Positions 21,825 to 33,514 of a stretch of 64,000 bases of DNA are shown in pieces (position 1 is the stretch's first letter; each line of letters opens with the position of its first letter). Location: assembly GCA_943736015.1 (NCBI GenBank), contig OX031066.1, positions 9,490,245 through 9,554,244 on the forward strand, in the 5' to 3' direction. Under the pieces are notes generated by a model. It was not told the DNA's origin. It searched no databases and saw only the letters and a list, made by a program, of their open reading frames with translations. The DNA is from Tridacna crocea (taxonomy: Eukaryota > Mollusca > Bivalvia > Cardiida > Cardiidae). The position numbers and the translations under genes were made by a program.

Positions 21825-22051
21825 TTAACCCTTTACCACACAATTCCGAGTTTAAACGCCCCTGGCGGAGAAGTCTTTTGAAAGCATTGTAGGAAAAGGA
21901 GAAAATGCTGGTAACCAGCATTTTCTCCTTTTCCCACAATGCTAACTTTCAAAAAATAAATTTCATCATTTTAGACACTTTTAAATTTGTTATCAGCAAA
22001 TGCTTTCAATTTGGAAGAGTTCAAAGTATGGTCGTGTGGTAATTGGGTTAA
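21825..22051 (+). mobile_element. HpB copy, TTAA to TTAA
   Basis: Opens TTAACCCTTTACCACACAAT and closes GGTAATTGGGTTAA. Hairpin at 21881-21945. Confidence 0.92.
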
Positions 22052-22149
22052 ACCTAGGTTTTGTGAGATGATGTTATCCAGCTCGTTAAAGAATCAAACA
22101 TCACTAAGGATGATTATCGTTCTGTAATTTTCAATATCAACATTACATA

Positions 22150-22560
22150 AGGTATAATTATACTGTAAAGAAATTTCTCGTGATCTGATTGGATAATATG
22201 CCCCGAACATATATATCATGTACACTGGCAAAACCAACGTAATTTTAAGCAGTTTACATTTCGGGAACCCAGTGTACATAACCATACTATCAACACAAAT
22301 GGCGGCGTCAATCAAGATTGTGCGCAGCTGCACGTTTTAGCACGTATTACCAAGGTTTCAGTGACGTCAATTCCAAGTGACGTCAGTCATTCAGAAGGGA
22401 AACTCTACTTCGTCAGTGTACTAATTTTTTCTAAACCAAAGAAGCAGGTAAGATTCGGTTAACAAACTTTTGCATGGTATTACTTTGCAGTATAATAAAT
22501 TCGTTTTACGGTCAGGTGGCAGGGGACTTGGAAACTTGTTCACGGTGTGGTGAATCATGA
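22150..22560 (+). mobile_element. HpE copy 2, half hairpin
   Basis: The body TCTCGTGATCTGATTGGATA to AGTGACGTCAATTCC is intact. At the right end only the left hairpin arm remains (GGTCAGGTGGCAGGGGACTT). It ends near GAATCATGACTGG. Confidence 0.75.
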
Positions 22561-23543
22561 CTGGTTGGTAAATAGGGCCCAGTGACAGTTTACGATATCT
22601 GAACTTGTGGCTTGTGAAACCTTTTCTCATCAAAAGAAAAAAAGAGAGTGATAGATCTATTACATTTCGGCAATATAGCTCGTCCTTTTGTGAAAAGGAT
22701 CTAGTTGTTTTAAATCTAATGTCCAAGTTATGCATGAGCTTAATTTCAACCTCCAAATTGATGGCTAAAAATAAAGGTTATGCTTCAGTCAGTTTGCCGC
22801 TCTCGAATGCGGTATCTGTCTAGCATTGACGCAGTAACGGGGCATCAAGGCTTCTTTGTTCCCCCAAGAAACACTCGTTTTTAACCTCGTAGCTATTTGG
22901 ATAGAAATAAAAAGAGCCTTCTTAGTACCAATATTCCTTATGTACTATTGAAAGCGAATATAAAAAAAATCTTTCCACATAAACAAAAGAAACGTTCTCC
23001 TACGACCTCTTGCCTCTGGCAGGGATTCACAGGATTTCTTCTGTCTGGTTGACACCATTATACAGAGTGTCCATTTTGATTTTGAACTACAGGGGCTGCA
23101 AATGTTTTTCATGTTCCCAATCACAATAAAAGAGTCAGCCACCTATATAGCTGTACCAAAAAGTTCCTTGGCTCAGTGCTCTAACATAGATATATAGTGG
23201 TATCACAGCCATTTTCTTGTTGACAACTAGTAAAGAATCTCCGAGCAGATTGTACATGACAGAAGTATTTTATCACCCTACCATGAATTTCCCCGTGGAT
23301 GCCATTTTCTTTCCTCAATCAAACCGACAACAGTAATTTTCGTCAATGTGAAGAAAATGTAAATCCGCTGCCTTATCGTATTAGGTTTCTCGCGCTCCCC
23401 TAGTAGTCTTCACAAAACCATTTGCCATTGCGTAATCCGATTGCACACTGTACTTTCATTAAATATAGCTTAATTCGAGAGTGGGGAAAAAAGAACAAAC
23501 AAAAGAGTTCTTTTGGCATATTTGAAGGGGCAAACGTTTTGCA
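22561..23543. other. Unassigned stretch, about 1 kb
   Basis: Overlapping frames of 72 codons (plus, 22605) and 111 codons (minus, to 22421) have no recognisable domain; the minus frame partly lies in HpE. No family member is seen. Confidence 0.4.
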
Positions 23544-23760
23544 GTTAGCCAATTACCAAACGGCACAATTTTTGGCACATGCAAATTGAAAAGCAAATTG
23601 AAAACATATACAAACTAAAACTGAATATGACCAAAACGACGGGCATTTTCTTTGGAATTATCAAATAACATCTTGGGACAAGAAATGCTGGTTACCAGTA
23701 TATTGTTTCTTTTCCCCAGATTTCTCTTTTCAAAAGCGCCTTTTCCTCATAGTCATTGAT
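23544..23760 (-). mobile_element. HpB, degenerate
   Basis: GCCAATTACCAAACGGCAC, the tip GAAATGCTGGTTACCAGTAT and TTCTTTTCCCCAG are recognisable; both ends have decayed. Confidence 0.6.
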
Positions 23761-24071
23761 ACTAAGTATCACGTGATCAAAGGATAAGCATTGCAATTTG
23801 ACGACACAAAAGAATCTTAGCCAATCAAAAAGCTAATCCCAGGGACCAGGATTGAAGTGATTGGTTATACAGTCTCTAAGGTTCATGTAGTTACAAACTT
23901 GTTCTAAGCGGTGGGTCAAAGGAACTTCTTGTTTTGTCGATATACAAGATTCCCGCTCATTCAAGTCTGAAATAGGATGTCGGTAAAATCAATTAGTTTA
24001 CCCTTATCTTCTAGACTAACTCGCAAAAAACCCCAAATAATCTACAGTACAATGAGTGCATGCTTCTTATC

Positions 24072-24249
24072 AGGGTCTTTATTCACCAACCGTTCTTAAG
24101 AAAGTTCGAGGTCTTATTCTTCAAGATTTCTTGTCTGTGAAAGTAACAGAACGTCTGACTAGCTAAACCAAATGGTTTAGCCAATCAGAAGTTCTGTTAC
24201 TTTCACACTGACCTATAAGATTAAGGATGGTTAGTGAATATGGACCCTG
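24072..24249. mobile_element. HpH copy 1
   Basis: The ends AGGGTCTTTATTCACCAACC and GGTTAGTGAATATGGACCCT are inverted. The centre is the palindrome GTGAAAGTAACAGAACGTCT ... TTCTGTTACTTTCAC with TTAGCCAATCAGA inside. The outer ends are palindromic, so the whole 178 bp can fold. Confidence 0.8.
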
Positions 24250-24865
24250 ATGTTTTGGTCCTCAAGATCAAGTGTACAAGAATAACGTCACTAACGAGTA
24301 GGTATGCATGTAAAACCACAGTGGGTCTTATTTTTTAACTGTAATCTTGTGTAACATAGAATAAAAGGTCAGTTTGATCTTCGGCAACGCTTGCAGTGAA
24401 AGCTACTTTTCCAAACAGTGAACCAGATAACAAATACATTTAATCTGCAGCCTGAACCTGAATCTAAAATTTTGTTGTCCAGTATTTTTAGTGCTAATCA
24501 GAGACCTGCATCCCCTTCTTTCCTCGAAAGGGGGCTGCATACTCATTTCACTTATGTTTGCTACCCTAGTATGTAAAAGAAATAAAGATTAATTGGCAAG
24601 ACGGCATCTTCAGTTGTAGTTTAACAATCCGATCCCTGGAAATACAATCAAAACGTAACCTTAGTAAGCATACAGGTGGCAGATTGCGAGGGTAGTGTGT
24701 TTTTCTTGGAAATATAATCTTACGTACAGGATTCTTTCCTTCATCACCATGTAGTTACTAGGATAATTTTGTGGAAGTGAAGACAGTGGTTGGTAAAGGT
24801 GTTGTCCAAAACACCTGTACATTAATTGCAGACCCCTGCTTCACGAGAAAACTGAACGCTTAGGC
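24250..24865. other. Unassigned stretch
   Basis: Nothing recognised. Confidence 0.4.
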
Positions 24866-24960
24866 TAATAAACGCGACTTGCTGACCGTTTGCGAACAGT
24901 GCAGATCAAGATCAGACTGCACAGAACGTGCAGTCTGATCTTGGATCTTGGATCTTGGAA
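24866..24960 (+). mobile_element. HpA core with tip repeat
   Basis: GAACAGTGCAGATCAAGATC pairs with GATCTTGGATCTTGGATC, in which GGATCTT is triplicated. The right terminal region is not recognisable. Confidence 0.7.
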
Positions 24961-25261
24961 GAAAATATATTTATACAAAAAAGAGTTTGAAATAGCATTA
25001 TTCGTTGTTTTTAAGTTGTTTTTCAATCGGCTTGAAAGTTCCATTTGTCGAGTTGAAATTTGTCAAGTTGACTCTGAAACGTACTTTAGGTACATCGGTG
25101 AACGTCATAGTAATTCTGTTTCCTCTCAGAACAATCGAAATGGCACGAACTAGACGTCAACAGAGTGCAAAACATGAGCAATTAGCACGTACGTATAGTC
25201 TGATCATAGTTCATTCAGATGGTGAAAAGCAATGAACAATAAGGTCCAAGGCGCCTAACCC

Positions 25262-26576
25262 TCATATTACAAGAGGGCCAAGATGGACCTGGATCACTCA
25301 CCTGAATCTTTCAGAGGATCATAGCCTTTTTTTTTTAAATTTAAATATTGGAAACAAAATAATTATTTTGCCGAGCAATTTTCAAAAGGTCACCTGTAAA
25401 AGTCATTTCAAAATCTGACCATCGGTTTCAGAAATGAATTTTTAAGAATTTCTTAATTTCTGTATAGTGCAAGTAGCCCCCATTCACCAGAGCCATGTTT
25501 CTTGACGGATCAAAATTTCTCAAACACTTTTTGAAAACGGTCATTTAAGGAACATCTCTGAGAAATTATTTTAAAATCTGACAAGCCATTTCAGAGAAAA
25601 AGAATTTTCAAGAATTTCTTCATGTCCGTATAGTGCAAGTAGACCCCATTTACCAGAGCCATGTTTCTAGACGGATCAAAGTTTCACGAACAATTATTAA
25701 AAAAGGGTCACCCACTGAACATTGCTGTGAAATTATTTTAAAATCTGATAAGTTTCAGAGAAGAAGAATTTTCAAGAACTTCTTTATGTCTGTATACTGC
25801 AAGTAGCCCCCCTATTCACCACAGCCATGTTTCTGGACAGATCAAAATTTCGCAGACAGTTTTTGAAAAGGGGCACCTAAAGAACATCCCTGAGATATTA
25901 TTTCAAAATCCGACTAGCCGTTTCAGAGAAGAAGAATTTTCAAGAATTTCTTCATGTCCGTATAGTGCAAGTAGCCCCCATTCACCAGTGCCATGTTTCT
26001 AGACGGAACAAACTTTTGCGAACAATTTTTGAAAAGGGTCACTCAAAGAACATCCCTGAGAAATTATTTTAAAATCTGACCAGCGGTTTCAGAGAAGAAG
26101 AATTTTTAAGCATTTCTTCTTTACCGTATAGTACAACTAGCCCCCTATTCGCCGTAGCCATGTTTCCTGACGGATCAAAATTTGGCAAATAAGTTTTGAA
26201 ATGGTTCACCCAAGGAACATCTCTGTGAAATTATCTTAAAATCTGGCCAGCGGCTTCAGAGAAGAAGGTTTTTAAAGAATTCCTTAGAAAATTCCATTTG
26301 GTTGCCATGGCAACCAGAGTTTTTGGTGGAATTAAATTCTGTGAACAACTTTCAAAGTGGACCTCCAAAGAAATATTCCAGCCAAGTTTTGTCCAAATTA
26401 GCCCAGTGGTTTAGGAGGAGTTGATGTTTAAAGAATTGTTGACGACGCACGACGCACGGAGCACGACAGACGACGGACAACGCACGAGGGACGACGCGTG
26501 ACGGACGACGGACACCGGGTGATCCTAAAAGCTCCCCTTGAGTACGTTGTGCTCAGGTGAGCTAACAAGACGGAAG
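25262..26576 (+). repeat. Bivalve-type dispersed repeat with 166-bp internal tandem units
   Basis: Begins AAGAGGGCCAAGATGGACC and CTCACCTGA, ends TTGTGCTCAGGTGAGC; the CTCACCTGA / TCAGGTGAG ends are inverted. Inside, GCCATGTTTC recurs at 25492, 25658, 25824, 25990 and 26157, giving a 166-bp unit repeated five times with moderate divergence. Then comes a distinct segment (GTTGCCATGGCAACCAGAG) and a GACGACGGAC-type tail at 26440-26515. I recall the terminal parts as abundant in bivalve genomes but do not know an official name. Confidence 0.85.
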
Positions 26577-26884
26577 CAGCTGAATTGTCAGATTAGCCTT
26601 TACGAAAACGTCGATGTTACACGATATTTAACGATGAGATAGTGAGTGAGTCTACCGCCTCTAATTCTCAAATTGAAAGACGAGAGCTGTCGAGATTGCC
26701 CGAACAGCCTTTACGAAAACGCGAATGCTTACCGATTAATTAGGGGATGTAGACCATATATATGTCAAAAAGTGAAATTCAGATCAAGAGTTCACATTTC
26801 TATTGTAGTGTATATAATCCTTTCTAGATAAATCTAGAAACTTTGGGCTCAAGAACGCTAAGTGCAGCCTAGTGTGCTTTTACA

Positions 26885-26955
26885 GGCAATGGTGATGAAG
26901 ATCAGAAGACACAGAACATATAGTCTGATCTTGGATCTACACTGTCTGGTGTTTG
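26885..26955 (+). mobile_element. HpA core, decayed
   Basis: GATGAAGATCAGAAGACACAG pairs partly with CATATAGTCTGATCTTGGATC. The ends are not found. Confidence 0.6.
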
Positions 26956-27117
26956 GTAAAAAAGCTACACATGGTTGAAGCGACCCCAAACTCTGCAGTT
27001 TTACAGAAATACTTTTTCTACTAACTGATATGTCCATTTCATTTGATTAGAGTAGTCTGGGCTTTTAATAGCCAGGAAAGTACGGAGAGTATGATTTATT
27101 CATTAGTTAAGCAATTC

Positions 27118-27330
27118 TTAACCCTAACGCTGCTTATCGCGACTTGCTGACCTTTTGCGGGCAATGTAGATCAAGATCAGACTGCACAGAACGTGCAGTC
27201 TGATCTTGGATCTACACTGCCCGATAAGGAGAGATTATGCACCAAAACATATCTATGACATAAGAATATTTGGGGTATTACTATCGAATTGAACATTTTC
27301 ATTTTAGTTACTTAGCAGGACAAGTGTTAA
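27118..27330 (+). mobile_element. HpA reference copy, TTAA to TTAA
   Basis: 213 bp. Opens TTAACCCTAACGCTGC; the hairpin from GCGGGCAATGTAGATCAAG to its complement ends CACTGCCCG. Closes TTAGCAGGACAAGTGTTAA. Both arms share the rare GGGCA / TGCCC variant. The next HpB copy starts 38 bp later. Confidence 0.9.
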
Positions 27331-27367
27331 ATACATTCCCTTCCTAGCCGCAGATTTAAAAGGAAAC

Positions 27368-27596
27368 TTAACCCTTTCCCAAACAATCCCTGGTTTATAC
27401 GGGTCGGGAATAGAAGCCTTTTGAAAACATTGTGGGAAAAGGAGAAAATGCTGGTAACCAGCATTTTCTCCTTTTCCCACAATGTTTTCTACCCTGTTAT
27501 ATCGAAAAATCATCTTTTTAGCAACTGTTGATTTGTCACCTGCAAAATGCTTTCAGTTTGGTCTGGTCCAAAGTTTGTCGTTTGGGAAAAGGTTAA
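27368..27596 (+). mobile_element. HpB copy, TTAA to TTAA
   Basis: Opens TTAACCCTTTCCCAAACAAT and closes TTTGGGAAAAGGTTAA. Perfect hairpin at 27421-27490. Confidence 0.92.
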
Positions 27597-27873
27597 GGAT
27601 ATCAACCAGTCATAAACCTAGTGACCCTGAAACATGCAATTGGAGAAAAATCAATGTTTTTTGCATGGTACGCAAATGTATTAGGGTTTTTCTTGTATTT
27701 TTTTTTTCATTGCAAAGTCTAAAGATCTACTATTCTATTTTTTCTTTGCCCAATTTCAAATAAAATGCAAATCGACGGAATAGGTTTGTCATATAGAAAG
27801 TTGAAAACATCCTGGGAACCACAGGTTACCTTGGCGTATTTCTGACAGGCCAAGTGATATTAACTATTTGGCT

Positions 27874-27975
27874 GTTAAACGCGACTAACTGATCTTTAGC
27901 CGGTCAGCGATCAAGAGCAGACTGCACAGTACGTGCAGTCTGATTTTGGATCTACACTGTCCGATAAGGAAAAAA
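27874..27975 (+). mobile_element. HpA, right side lost
   Basis: Opens TTAAACGCGACTAACTGATC. The arms are GTCAGCGATCAAGAGCAGAC and GTCTGATTTTGGATCTACAC. After CGATAAGG it runs into a GAAA-rich repeat. Confidence 0.75.
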
Positions 27976-27977
27976 GT

Positions 27978-28045
27978 ATACATCGAAGCAGAAGAATGAG
28001 AGAAAGAAAGAAAGCATACATCGAAGAAAGAAAGAAAGAAAGAAG
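27978..28045 (+). repeat. (GAAA)n-rich repeat with duplicated CATCGAAG
   Basis: ATACATCGAAG occurs twice, each followed by GAAAGAAAG runs. The unit was probably duplicated. Confidence 0.8.
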
Positions 28046-28476
28046 TTTTCCTTCAATCACTCTCCAATACAGTGCTGAGAAGGGTCGACCAGAATTAGAT
28101 AAATTGATGGTACAACAAAAGATGTACTCTACAAAAAACAATACCGCTTCACATAATTAATCACCCTCGATAGAAAATAAAGTAAACCGCAATTTCTCGG
28201 TAGAGTTACATGTAAGTATATATCAGTGAAACCGGAGACGGGAAGAGGAATAACCCAATTTCGTACAGGTCCACATATTGCAGTCGCCTTTTATACCGAT
28301 AGACAAGTGTTTTCAGCTTAATGATTTCTGGTTCAAGCAAAACAGCCTTAATGATACAAATAGTAACAGGTTGTTTCATACCTGGGCTAAATAGTCTAAA
28401 TCGGGAATTCGTTTTGTGTGCTTTGAAAAATTCACCGCTGTTTTCATCTGTGATTCTAAAGGAACAAAGTTTTTCC
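28046..28476. other. Unassigned spacer
   Basis: Nothing recognised. Confidence 0.4.
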
Positions 28477-28705
28477 TTAACTCATTACCAAACGACAAAA
28501 TTTTAACCTGGTCCAAACTGAAAGCATTTGCAGGCGACAAAATAAAAGTGACTGAAAATTTGAAATTCGTTTTGTGTAGGGTAGAAAACATTGTGGGAAA
28601 AGGAGAAAATGCTGGTTACCAGCATTTTCTCCTTTTCCCACAATGTTTTCTAAAGGCTTCTTTCTCAGGGGCGTCAAAAGTAGGGACTGTGTGGTAATGG
28701 GTTAA
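28477..28705 (-). mobile_element. HpB copy, TTAA to TTAA
   Basis: Opens TTAACTCATTACCAAACGAC and closes GGTAATGGGTTAA. Perfect hairpin at 28578-28651. Confidence 0.93.
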
Positions 28706-28829
28706 ACCACCAGAATACTTTCTCCAGCACAGGTTTCAGTTGGCGGAAATTCAAGATTTTTGGTAGAGAAATTTCCAAGCATTATTGGAAGGTCAATATT
28801 GACCCTTTCATTCTCTACACATGACACTA

Positions 28830-29294
28830 TTAGTTGTACGGTCAGTTGGCAGGGGACTTGGAAACTTGTTCACGGCTGTGTCCAATCATGTCGCCAAAGC
28901 CGTGAACAAGTTTCCAAGTCCCCTGCCACCTGACCATACAACGAATTTATTATAATGCAGAGTTTTAGCCTTTCAAAGCGAGTTAAACAAAATTTTCCTG
29001 TTTTATAATTTCACGAATCGAGTATGTTGACGAAATAGAAATTCCCTTCTGAGTGCCCCAATTCAATGAAAACTGGAAACTGATGTCACTAAATTGTGCA
29101 GTACGGTGCATAAACGTGCAGTCTGGTGATCGATCGAGGCCGCCATATTGGATGTTGTGTTGCAAGTGTATTGATGTTTACGGGGCATGAAAAGGAAAAC
29201 TGGCTTTACGTGAATTTGGCTAGGGTACATGATATATATGTTCCCGGCATGTTAACCAATCAGATCACGATAAATTTCTTTGCAATATAATACT
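28830..29294 (-). mobile_element. HpE copy 3 with complete terminal hairpin
   Basis: Starts with the hairpin 28836-28947 (GTACGGTCAGTTGGCAGGGG pairing with CCCCTGCCACCTGACCATAC; inner parts GTTCACGGC / GCCGTGAAC). The body follows to AATCAGATCACGATAAATTTC. This is the only copy with both outer arms intact. Confidence 0.85.
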
Positions 29295-29489
29295 ATTTTT
29301 TATCTTTATACTATAATAGTCCATCATAAATCAACGCAAACTGTGCTCTGGTACAGGGGTGTTTGATGCATCTCTTTGATACGTTATACCGAGTAAGTCG
29401 TCACATAATTATGGATCCATCGATTATTCTAAACAACAGACTGAAGCATGAGGTAGAATAGTTCTTGGGCATGAGGAATATCAACCAAT

Positions 29490-29545
29490 CGCAAAACGTT
29501 TCGACACAGGTCAGCCTAAGTCGATACTTTTTCCGGATCCATAAG
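29490..29545. mobile_element. HpJ-like fragment
   Basis: TTTCGACACAGGTCAGCCTAAG and TCGATACTTTTT resemble the hairpin at 9893 with one arm deleted. Confidence 0.4.
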
Positions 29546-29904
29546 ACACCTTTTTCACAGAGTATGGCTCATTTTCATCGTAGAGGAAATGCTAAGTTCT
29601 ATAGACTATTGAATGGTTAGATTATTTGTATGGTGTTTTATCCTGCTTTTAATATTATTTCAGTCTTATAACGATGGCACCTCACTTAAGTGCCGTATTT
29701 CACCGGTTTAAGGCTGGGGCTCTGTTGTCTCTTGCCCAAGGACACTCAGACGAAAAAGCAAGCGATTCTAGTAAAGCTAGAAAGAGGGCTCCCAAAGGCT
29801 TTGCTTATCCGAGCAAGCTATGAGGAGTCTCCCTATGTAATTTATTACTATCAGAAGACGGCCTTTTTTGCACTTTACATATAACAACTTGAAATTATTT
29901 TGGC
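29546..29904. other. Unassigned spacer
   Basis: A 64-codon plus-strand frame at 29690 has no recognised domain. Confidence 0.4.
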
Positions 29905-30131
29905 TTAACCCTTTCCCAAACGACAAAATTTCGGACCAGTCCAAATTGACGGCACTTGCAGACAACAAAATAAACTTAACCCAAAAATTGAAATTGTTTC
30001 CAGCATGGTAAAAACATTATAGGAACAGGAGAAAATGCTGGTTACCAGCATTGTCTCCTTTTCCCATAATGTTTTCAAAATGCTTCTATCTCAGGGCCGT
30101 AAAAACCAGGGATTGTTTGGTAAAGGGTTAA
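29905..30131 (-). mobile_element. HpB copy, TTAA to TTAA
   Basis: Opens TTAACCCTTTCCCAAACGAC and closes GGTAAAGGGTTAA. The hairpin has a few arm mismatches (ACATTATAGGAACAGG). Confidence 0.9.
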
Positions 30132-30950
30132 GGAGAAATTGTTTGTCAAGAGCAGTAATACTTAGTTCATTAGAGATTAGAATGATTATGTTCAAAAGCC
30201 ACTGCAGTGATAACGAAAAGTTTCCCTTTTATGGAACAAACAAAACTGTGCGATGTGCGTTCATAAAACGAACCTGCTGCGTTTGATTTTCTTGTTCGAA
30301 AAATTTCAGTGAGCTTAAATCGAATCTAAAACGTACGGAAGCAAATGCCAAAATATCTCCTGATACTGACATACTCTGGGTCAGTGCGTTTCATTGTACA
30401 GGCGTGTAATGAAATGAGATGTATCTCATAAAAGAAAGGTCGAAGAGCAATACCCAAGTCCACGTCATAATTAAAGCATGACCATTCAGAGTTCTCTTTC
30501 TTGATAATAGAGCGCACATGTTGCGTGTCAGCTATTCACGTGTTTTCCTGAAGCATCCTTTTTGTGGAATTCAAAGCATCAGTACTCGTGTTGGTGAATG
30601 GCAGCTGCACTACAAACAATAGAAACGTTATCCTAATAACTTGTGCACAATGATAAGTTATTGTCAGTAATATAATAGAAGGCAGATGTGTGCATAATAA
30701 ATGAATAACGATGTCTATGAACACGTTTGACATCGTTTCTGCCAAAGGATTAATGCAAAAGGACACAAGTGCTTGTGAAAATAAGATGCATATGCCTTCA
30801 CTGTTCGTCAAGGGCTCGGTGATAATGCACGCCTTGTAATCATATCTGCCACTGAATGTTCAGCTGTTACAGTTGTTTTTTTTTTTATTTGTATTTATTC
30901 TATTACTTCAGCCGTAGACGGGGTATCAGGGAATCTGGATTTTATTTACT
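30132..30950. other. Unassigned stretch
   Basis: Minus-strand frames of 63 and 91 codons here show no recognisable domain. No family member. Confidence 0.4.
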
Positions 30951-31135
30951 AGGGTCCGTTATCAAGAATATCCGCAGTTTTATTATGCAGAATTTTCTAA
31001 ATATGGAAGTAGCACAACTTCTGATTGGCTAAACCCAACGGTTTAGCCAATCAGAAATTTTGTTACTTTCAAATTTAGAAAATCTTGGGGAATAAGACTA
31101 AGAATGTTCTAAAGAGTGGTTGGTGAATACAGACC
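30951..31135. mobile_element. HpH copy 2
   Basis: AGGGTCCGTTATCAAGAATA opens and GGTTGGTGAATACAGACC closes. The central palindrome is TTCTGATTGGCTAAACC / GGTTTAGCCAATCAGAA. Confidence 0.8.
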
Positions 31136-31917
31136 AAGATTTCTGAGCGATAGTTTATGCGTGCCACTGTGTGCCCTCCTACAAAGCAACTTCGAAATAG
31201 TTTTCAGCGGTGAAAATAAATTCAAGAATTATCCTAAATCAGAGAAAAGAATCAGACTGAGATGAAATTTGGATTTGTAGCCCCTTGATAACTCTGTCTA
31301 TACTTTTTTAACAGAGCCAGTATGATCGACTCTTACGTGAACAAGATTGCAGGCATCCAACGTTCCAAGAACTCCTGCACTCTATGCAAACATTCTAAGC
31401 CAATGGCTAACAAAGCGCTTAATGGTTAGCTGACTGATGTACCTACATGTATGTAAAAACTTGCAAATGGCTCTTTCGCTTTACATTAAACTTGTATTTC
31501 AATATTCGCATCATGTCATAGACAGTAACAAGTTCCGTCTGAAAATGCAGGAAACTTAATGAAACAATAAGAGGTTATTACATCCTAAAGTTGTCAAGCT
31601 GGATTTGCATAATTTCCGTCATTTTATCTCCTACAGGACACACATTCCTGACAATGTTCAACAATTACGACCGGCTAAAATATACGGATACCAATTATTG
31701 CCACATTTATCTTTAAAAAGTTCACGTTGTTGCCTGTCTATAAAACATACACGTAGCATAACTGAACGGTTCAGTCATTCGGAAATTGCGTTAGTGTCTG
31801 AGTCTAGAGAAAGGCCTGTGTAGAGACACTGCTTTAAAAAAATAATTTAGGACCGTTTTACGAGTTTTTTTTTCTCTGAGACATTCGAGGACGACCTTAG
31901 TGTGAAAAGAGTATTAC
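31136..31917. other. Unassigned stretch
   Basis: Nothing recognised. Confidence 0.4.
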
Positions 31918-31994
31918 ATCGGTGTACCTCAAAAACCTCGTAACTACAGCCAGAAACAAGCTGTAGTTACGGGGTTTTTAAAGTAAACCGTCTA
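31918..31994. mobile_element. HpC hairpin
   Basis: ATCGGTGTACCTCAAAAACC pairs with GGTTTTTAAAGTAAACCG, with several terminal mismatches. Confidence 0.8.
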
Positions 31995-32039
31995 TAAGCT
32001 AGCTCTTGTAAACGTTAGCGCTTTACACGGGCCTACTAC

Positions 32040-32110
32040 AAATCCGACTTTGGTAATGACAAGGCGGAGCATCTATTGCTAGATAAAAGGCTCAATTCGA
32101 GTCCCGCCAT
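32040..32110 (+). repeat. tRNA-like fragment
   Basis: AAAGGCTCAATTCGAGTCCC resembles a T arm with a B box (TTCGAGTCC). Upstream D-arm-like bases are weak. Probably a SINE-head relic. Confidence 0.25.
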
Positions 32111-32565
32111 GAACACATTATTTAATGGTCAGTTATAGCTGCAAATGCAGGAATTGAAGCAATCTTTCAAGAATTTAAATCTGTTGTATGTGTATGTTTT
32201 GATAAAAGTGAAAAAGCCATGGCAGTCGCAATTTTGTGTTACGTACAGACAGCAAATAAAGTGGCAAAAACAGGCTTCCGTAGAAATGTCTGAAAATCAT
32301 TATTCAAAAAAGCGCTTGGACTGTACAGAAACTCCTCATACTTGTTCACTGATTTTGCCTTGTTATCTAGAAATACATAATTTAAGCTATTATTTTCCTG
32401 ATTTGAATCTTCATCTGGGTTTTGAAATCGTTAAATCAGCCAAATAACACACAAATAGTCATATTTACCATATAATCTTTAGCAGAGAGGTAATTTTAAG
32501 TATAACCTATATTGGGAAACGTTTATCATTCTTACTAGTAGTAATGGTAGCACTAATGGTACCCA
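32111..32565. other. Unassigned; one 100-codon frame
   Basis: A plus-strand frame at 32145-32447 encodes 100 residues with no family I recognise and no supporting context. It may be chance in AT-rich DNA. Confidence 0.3.
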
Positions 32566-32598
<33 letters not shown>

Positions 32599-32599
32599 G
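32566..32599 (+). repeat. (TATC)n microsatellite
   Basis: About eight uninterrupted units. Confidence 0.95.
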
Positions 32600-32689
32600 A
32601 TAGACATCTGCAATTGTCTATTCTAAAAAAAATTATAGGTGACAAAAAAGTCTAACGAGGTCTACATGATTGAGTTTGTCTCTGAGAGG

Positions 32690-32775
32690 GTTAGAAAATA
32701 GTTGGAGGAGAGAAAACGCCGGTAACCAGTATTTTCTTCTTTTCCGACATCTTTTTCAAAAATTTTCATCCTGAT
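32690..32775. mobile_element. HpB hairpin relic
   Basis: GAGGAGAGAAAACGCCGGTAAC and CAGTATTTTCTTCTTTTCCG mark the two arms. Flanks are not recognisable. Confidence 0.6.
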
Positions 32776-33194
32776 GAATATGGAGTATTTTCGAGACACT
32801 ATAAGAATTTTACTAGGATCGACAAGGAAGTGCCATCCGTTCAGCGCTATTGGCAAAAGAAAGTATGTTTTTTGCCGACAGTATAGATCCACTAATAATG
32901 TCAATAGAGCTGTTTTGCTGTATAGTGCACGATGGTTCATTACAGCTTCTTTGTTACAATTACAGATCTAATATGTTATTGTTTAACGAGGTTTTTATAT
33001 TACAATTTCAAAGGTCTTACACGGTACAGGTTAGTTGCCTTCAAGGGTTTTCATTGTATTAAAAGCAATCGAAAAACATCTTGAATAGATAAAAAAGTAA
33101 ACAAGCAGTATTAAACTACGACGTCTTTCCTTGGATTTATCATTTCATTGATGAGGCTTTGCAATGTTTTGTCAAGGACAATCTCATAAGAACA

Positions 33195-33275
33195 GTCCTG
33201 TCGGCGGAAATCGAACCAGGATTTCCCGATATTAAATCCAAAGGCATTACTACAGAGCCACGGGAGACCTCCTAC
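33195..33275 (-). repeat. tRNA-like sequence
   Basis: The minus strand reads GTGGCTCTGTAGTAATGCC (A-box-like), then about 30 bp later TCCTGGTTCGATTTCC (B-box-like). The spacing is tRNA-like, but the acceptor ends do not pair, so a SINE head or tRNA pseudogene is more likely than a tRNA gene. Confidence 0.4.
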
Positions 33276-33282
33276 CAGCAGC

Positions 33283-33488
33283 GTTTACCACATGACAAAA
33301 ATTTAGACTTGTCCAAATACAAAGCCATTGCAGATGACAAAAAAAATGTGACAAAGCATGTAATGGGTTTTGGAAAAGGAAAGGGTTCAACTAGAATTCA
33401 CTATGGGATAAGGACAAAAAGCTTATTACGAACAGTTTCTCCGTTTCCTCCAACATTTTTTCAGGCGTTTTCAATTGTCTTCTAAAGA
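33283..33488 (-). mobile_element. HpB, decayed
   Basis: TTTACCACATGACAAAAATT, ATTGCAGATGACAAAAAAAAT and the remnant arm CAGTTTCTCCGTTTCCTCC. The right end is lost. Confidence 0.65.
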
Positions 33489-33514
33489 GGTGACAGCTAG
33501 TTATCACAAAGCAG

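Noticed and set aside
22421..22756. 111-codon minus-strand frame as a gene
   Set aside because: Part of it lies in an HpE copy, and the rest has no recognisable motif.
28578..28651. microRNA precursor in HpB hairpins
   Set aside because: The arms are fully complementary and belong to a repeat with more than 30 copies in the window, unlike a microRNA locus. Small-RNA data would be needed to say more.
33195..33275. tRNA gene on the minus strand
   Set aside because: A- and B-box-like blocks are present, but the acceptor stem does not pair; a SINE head or pseudogene fits better.
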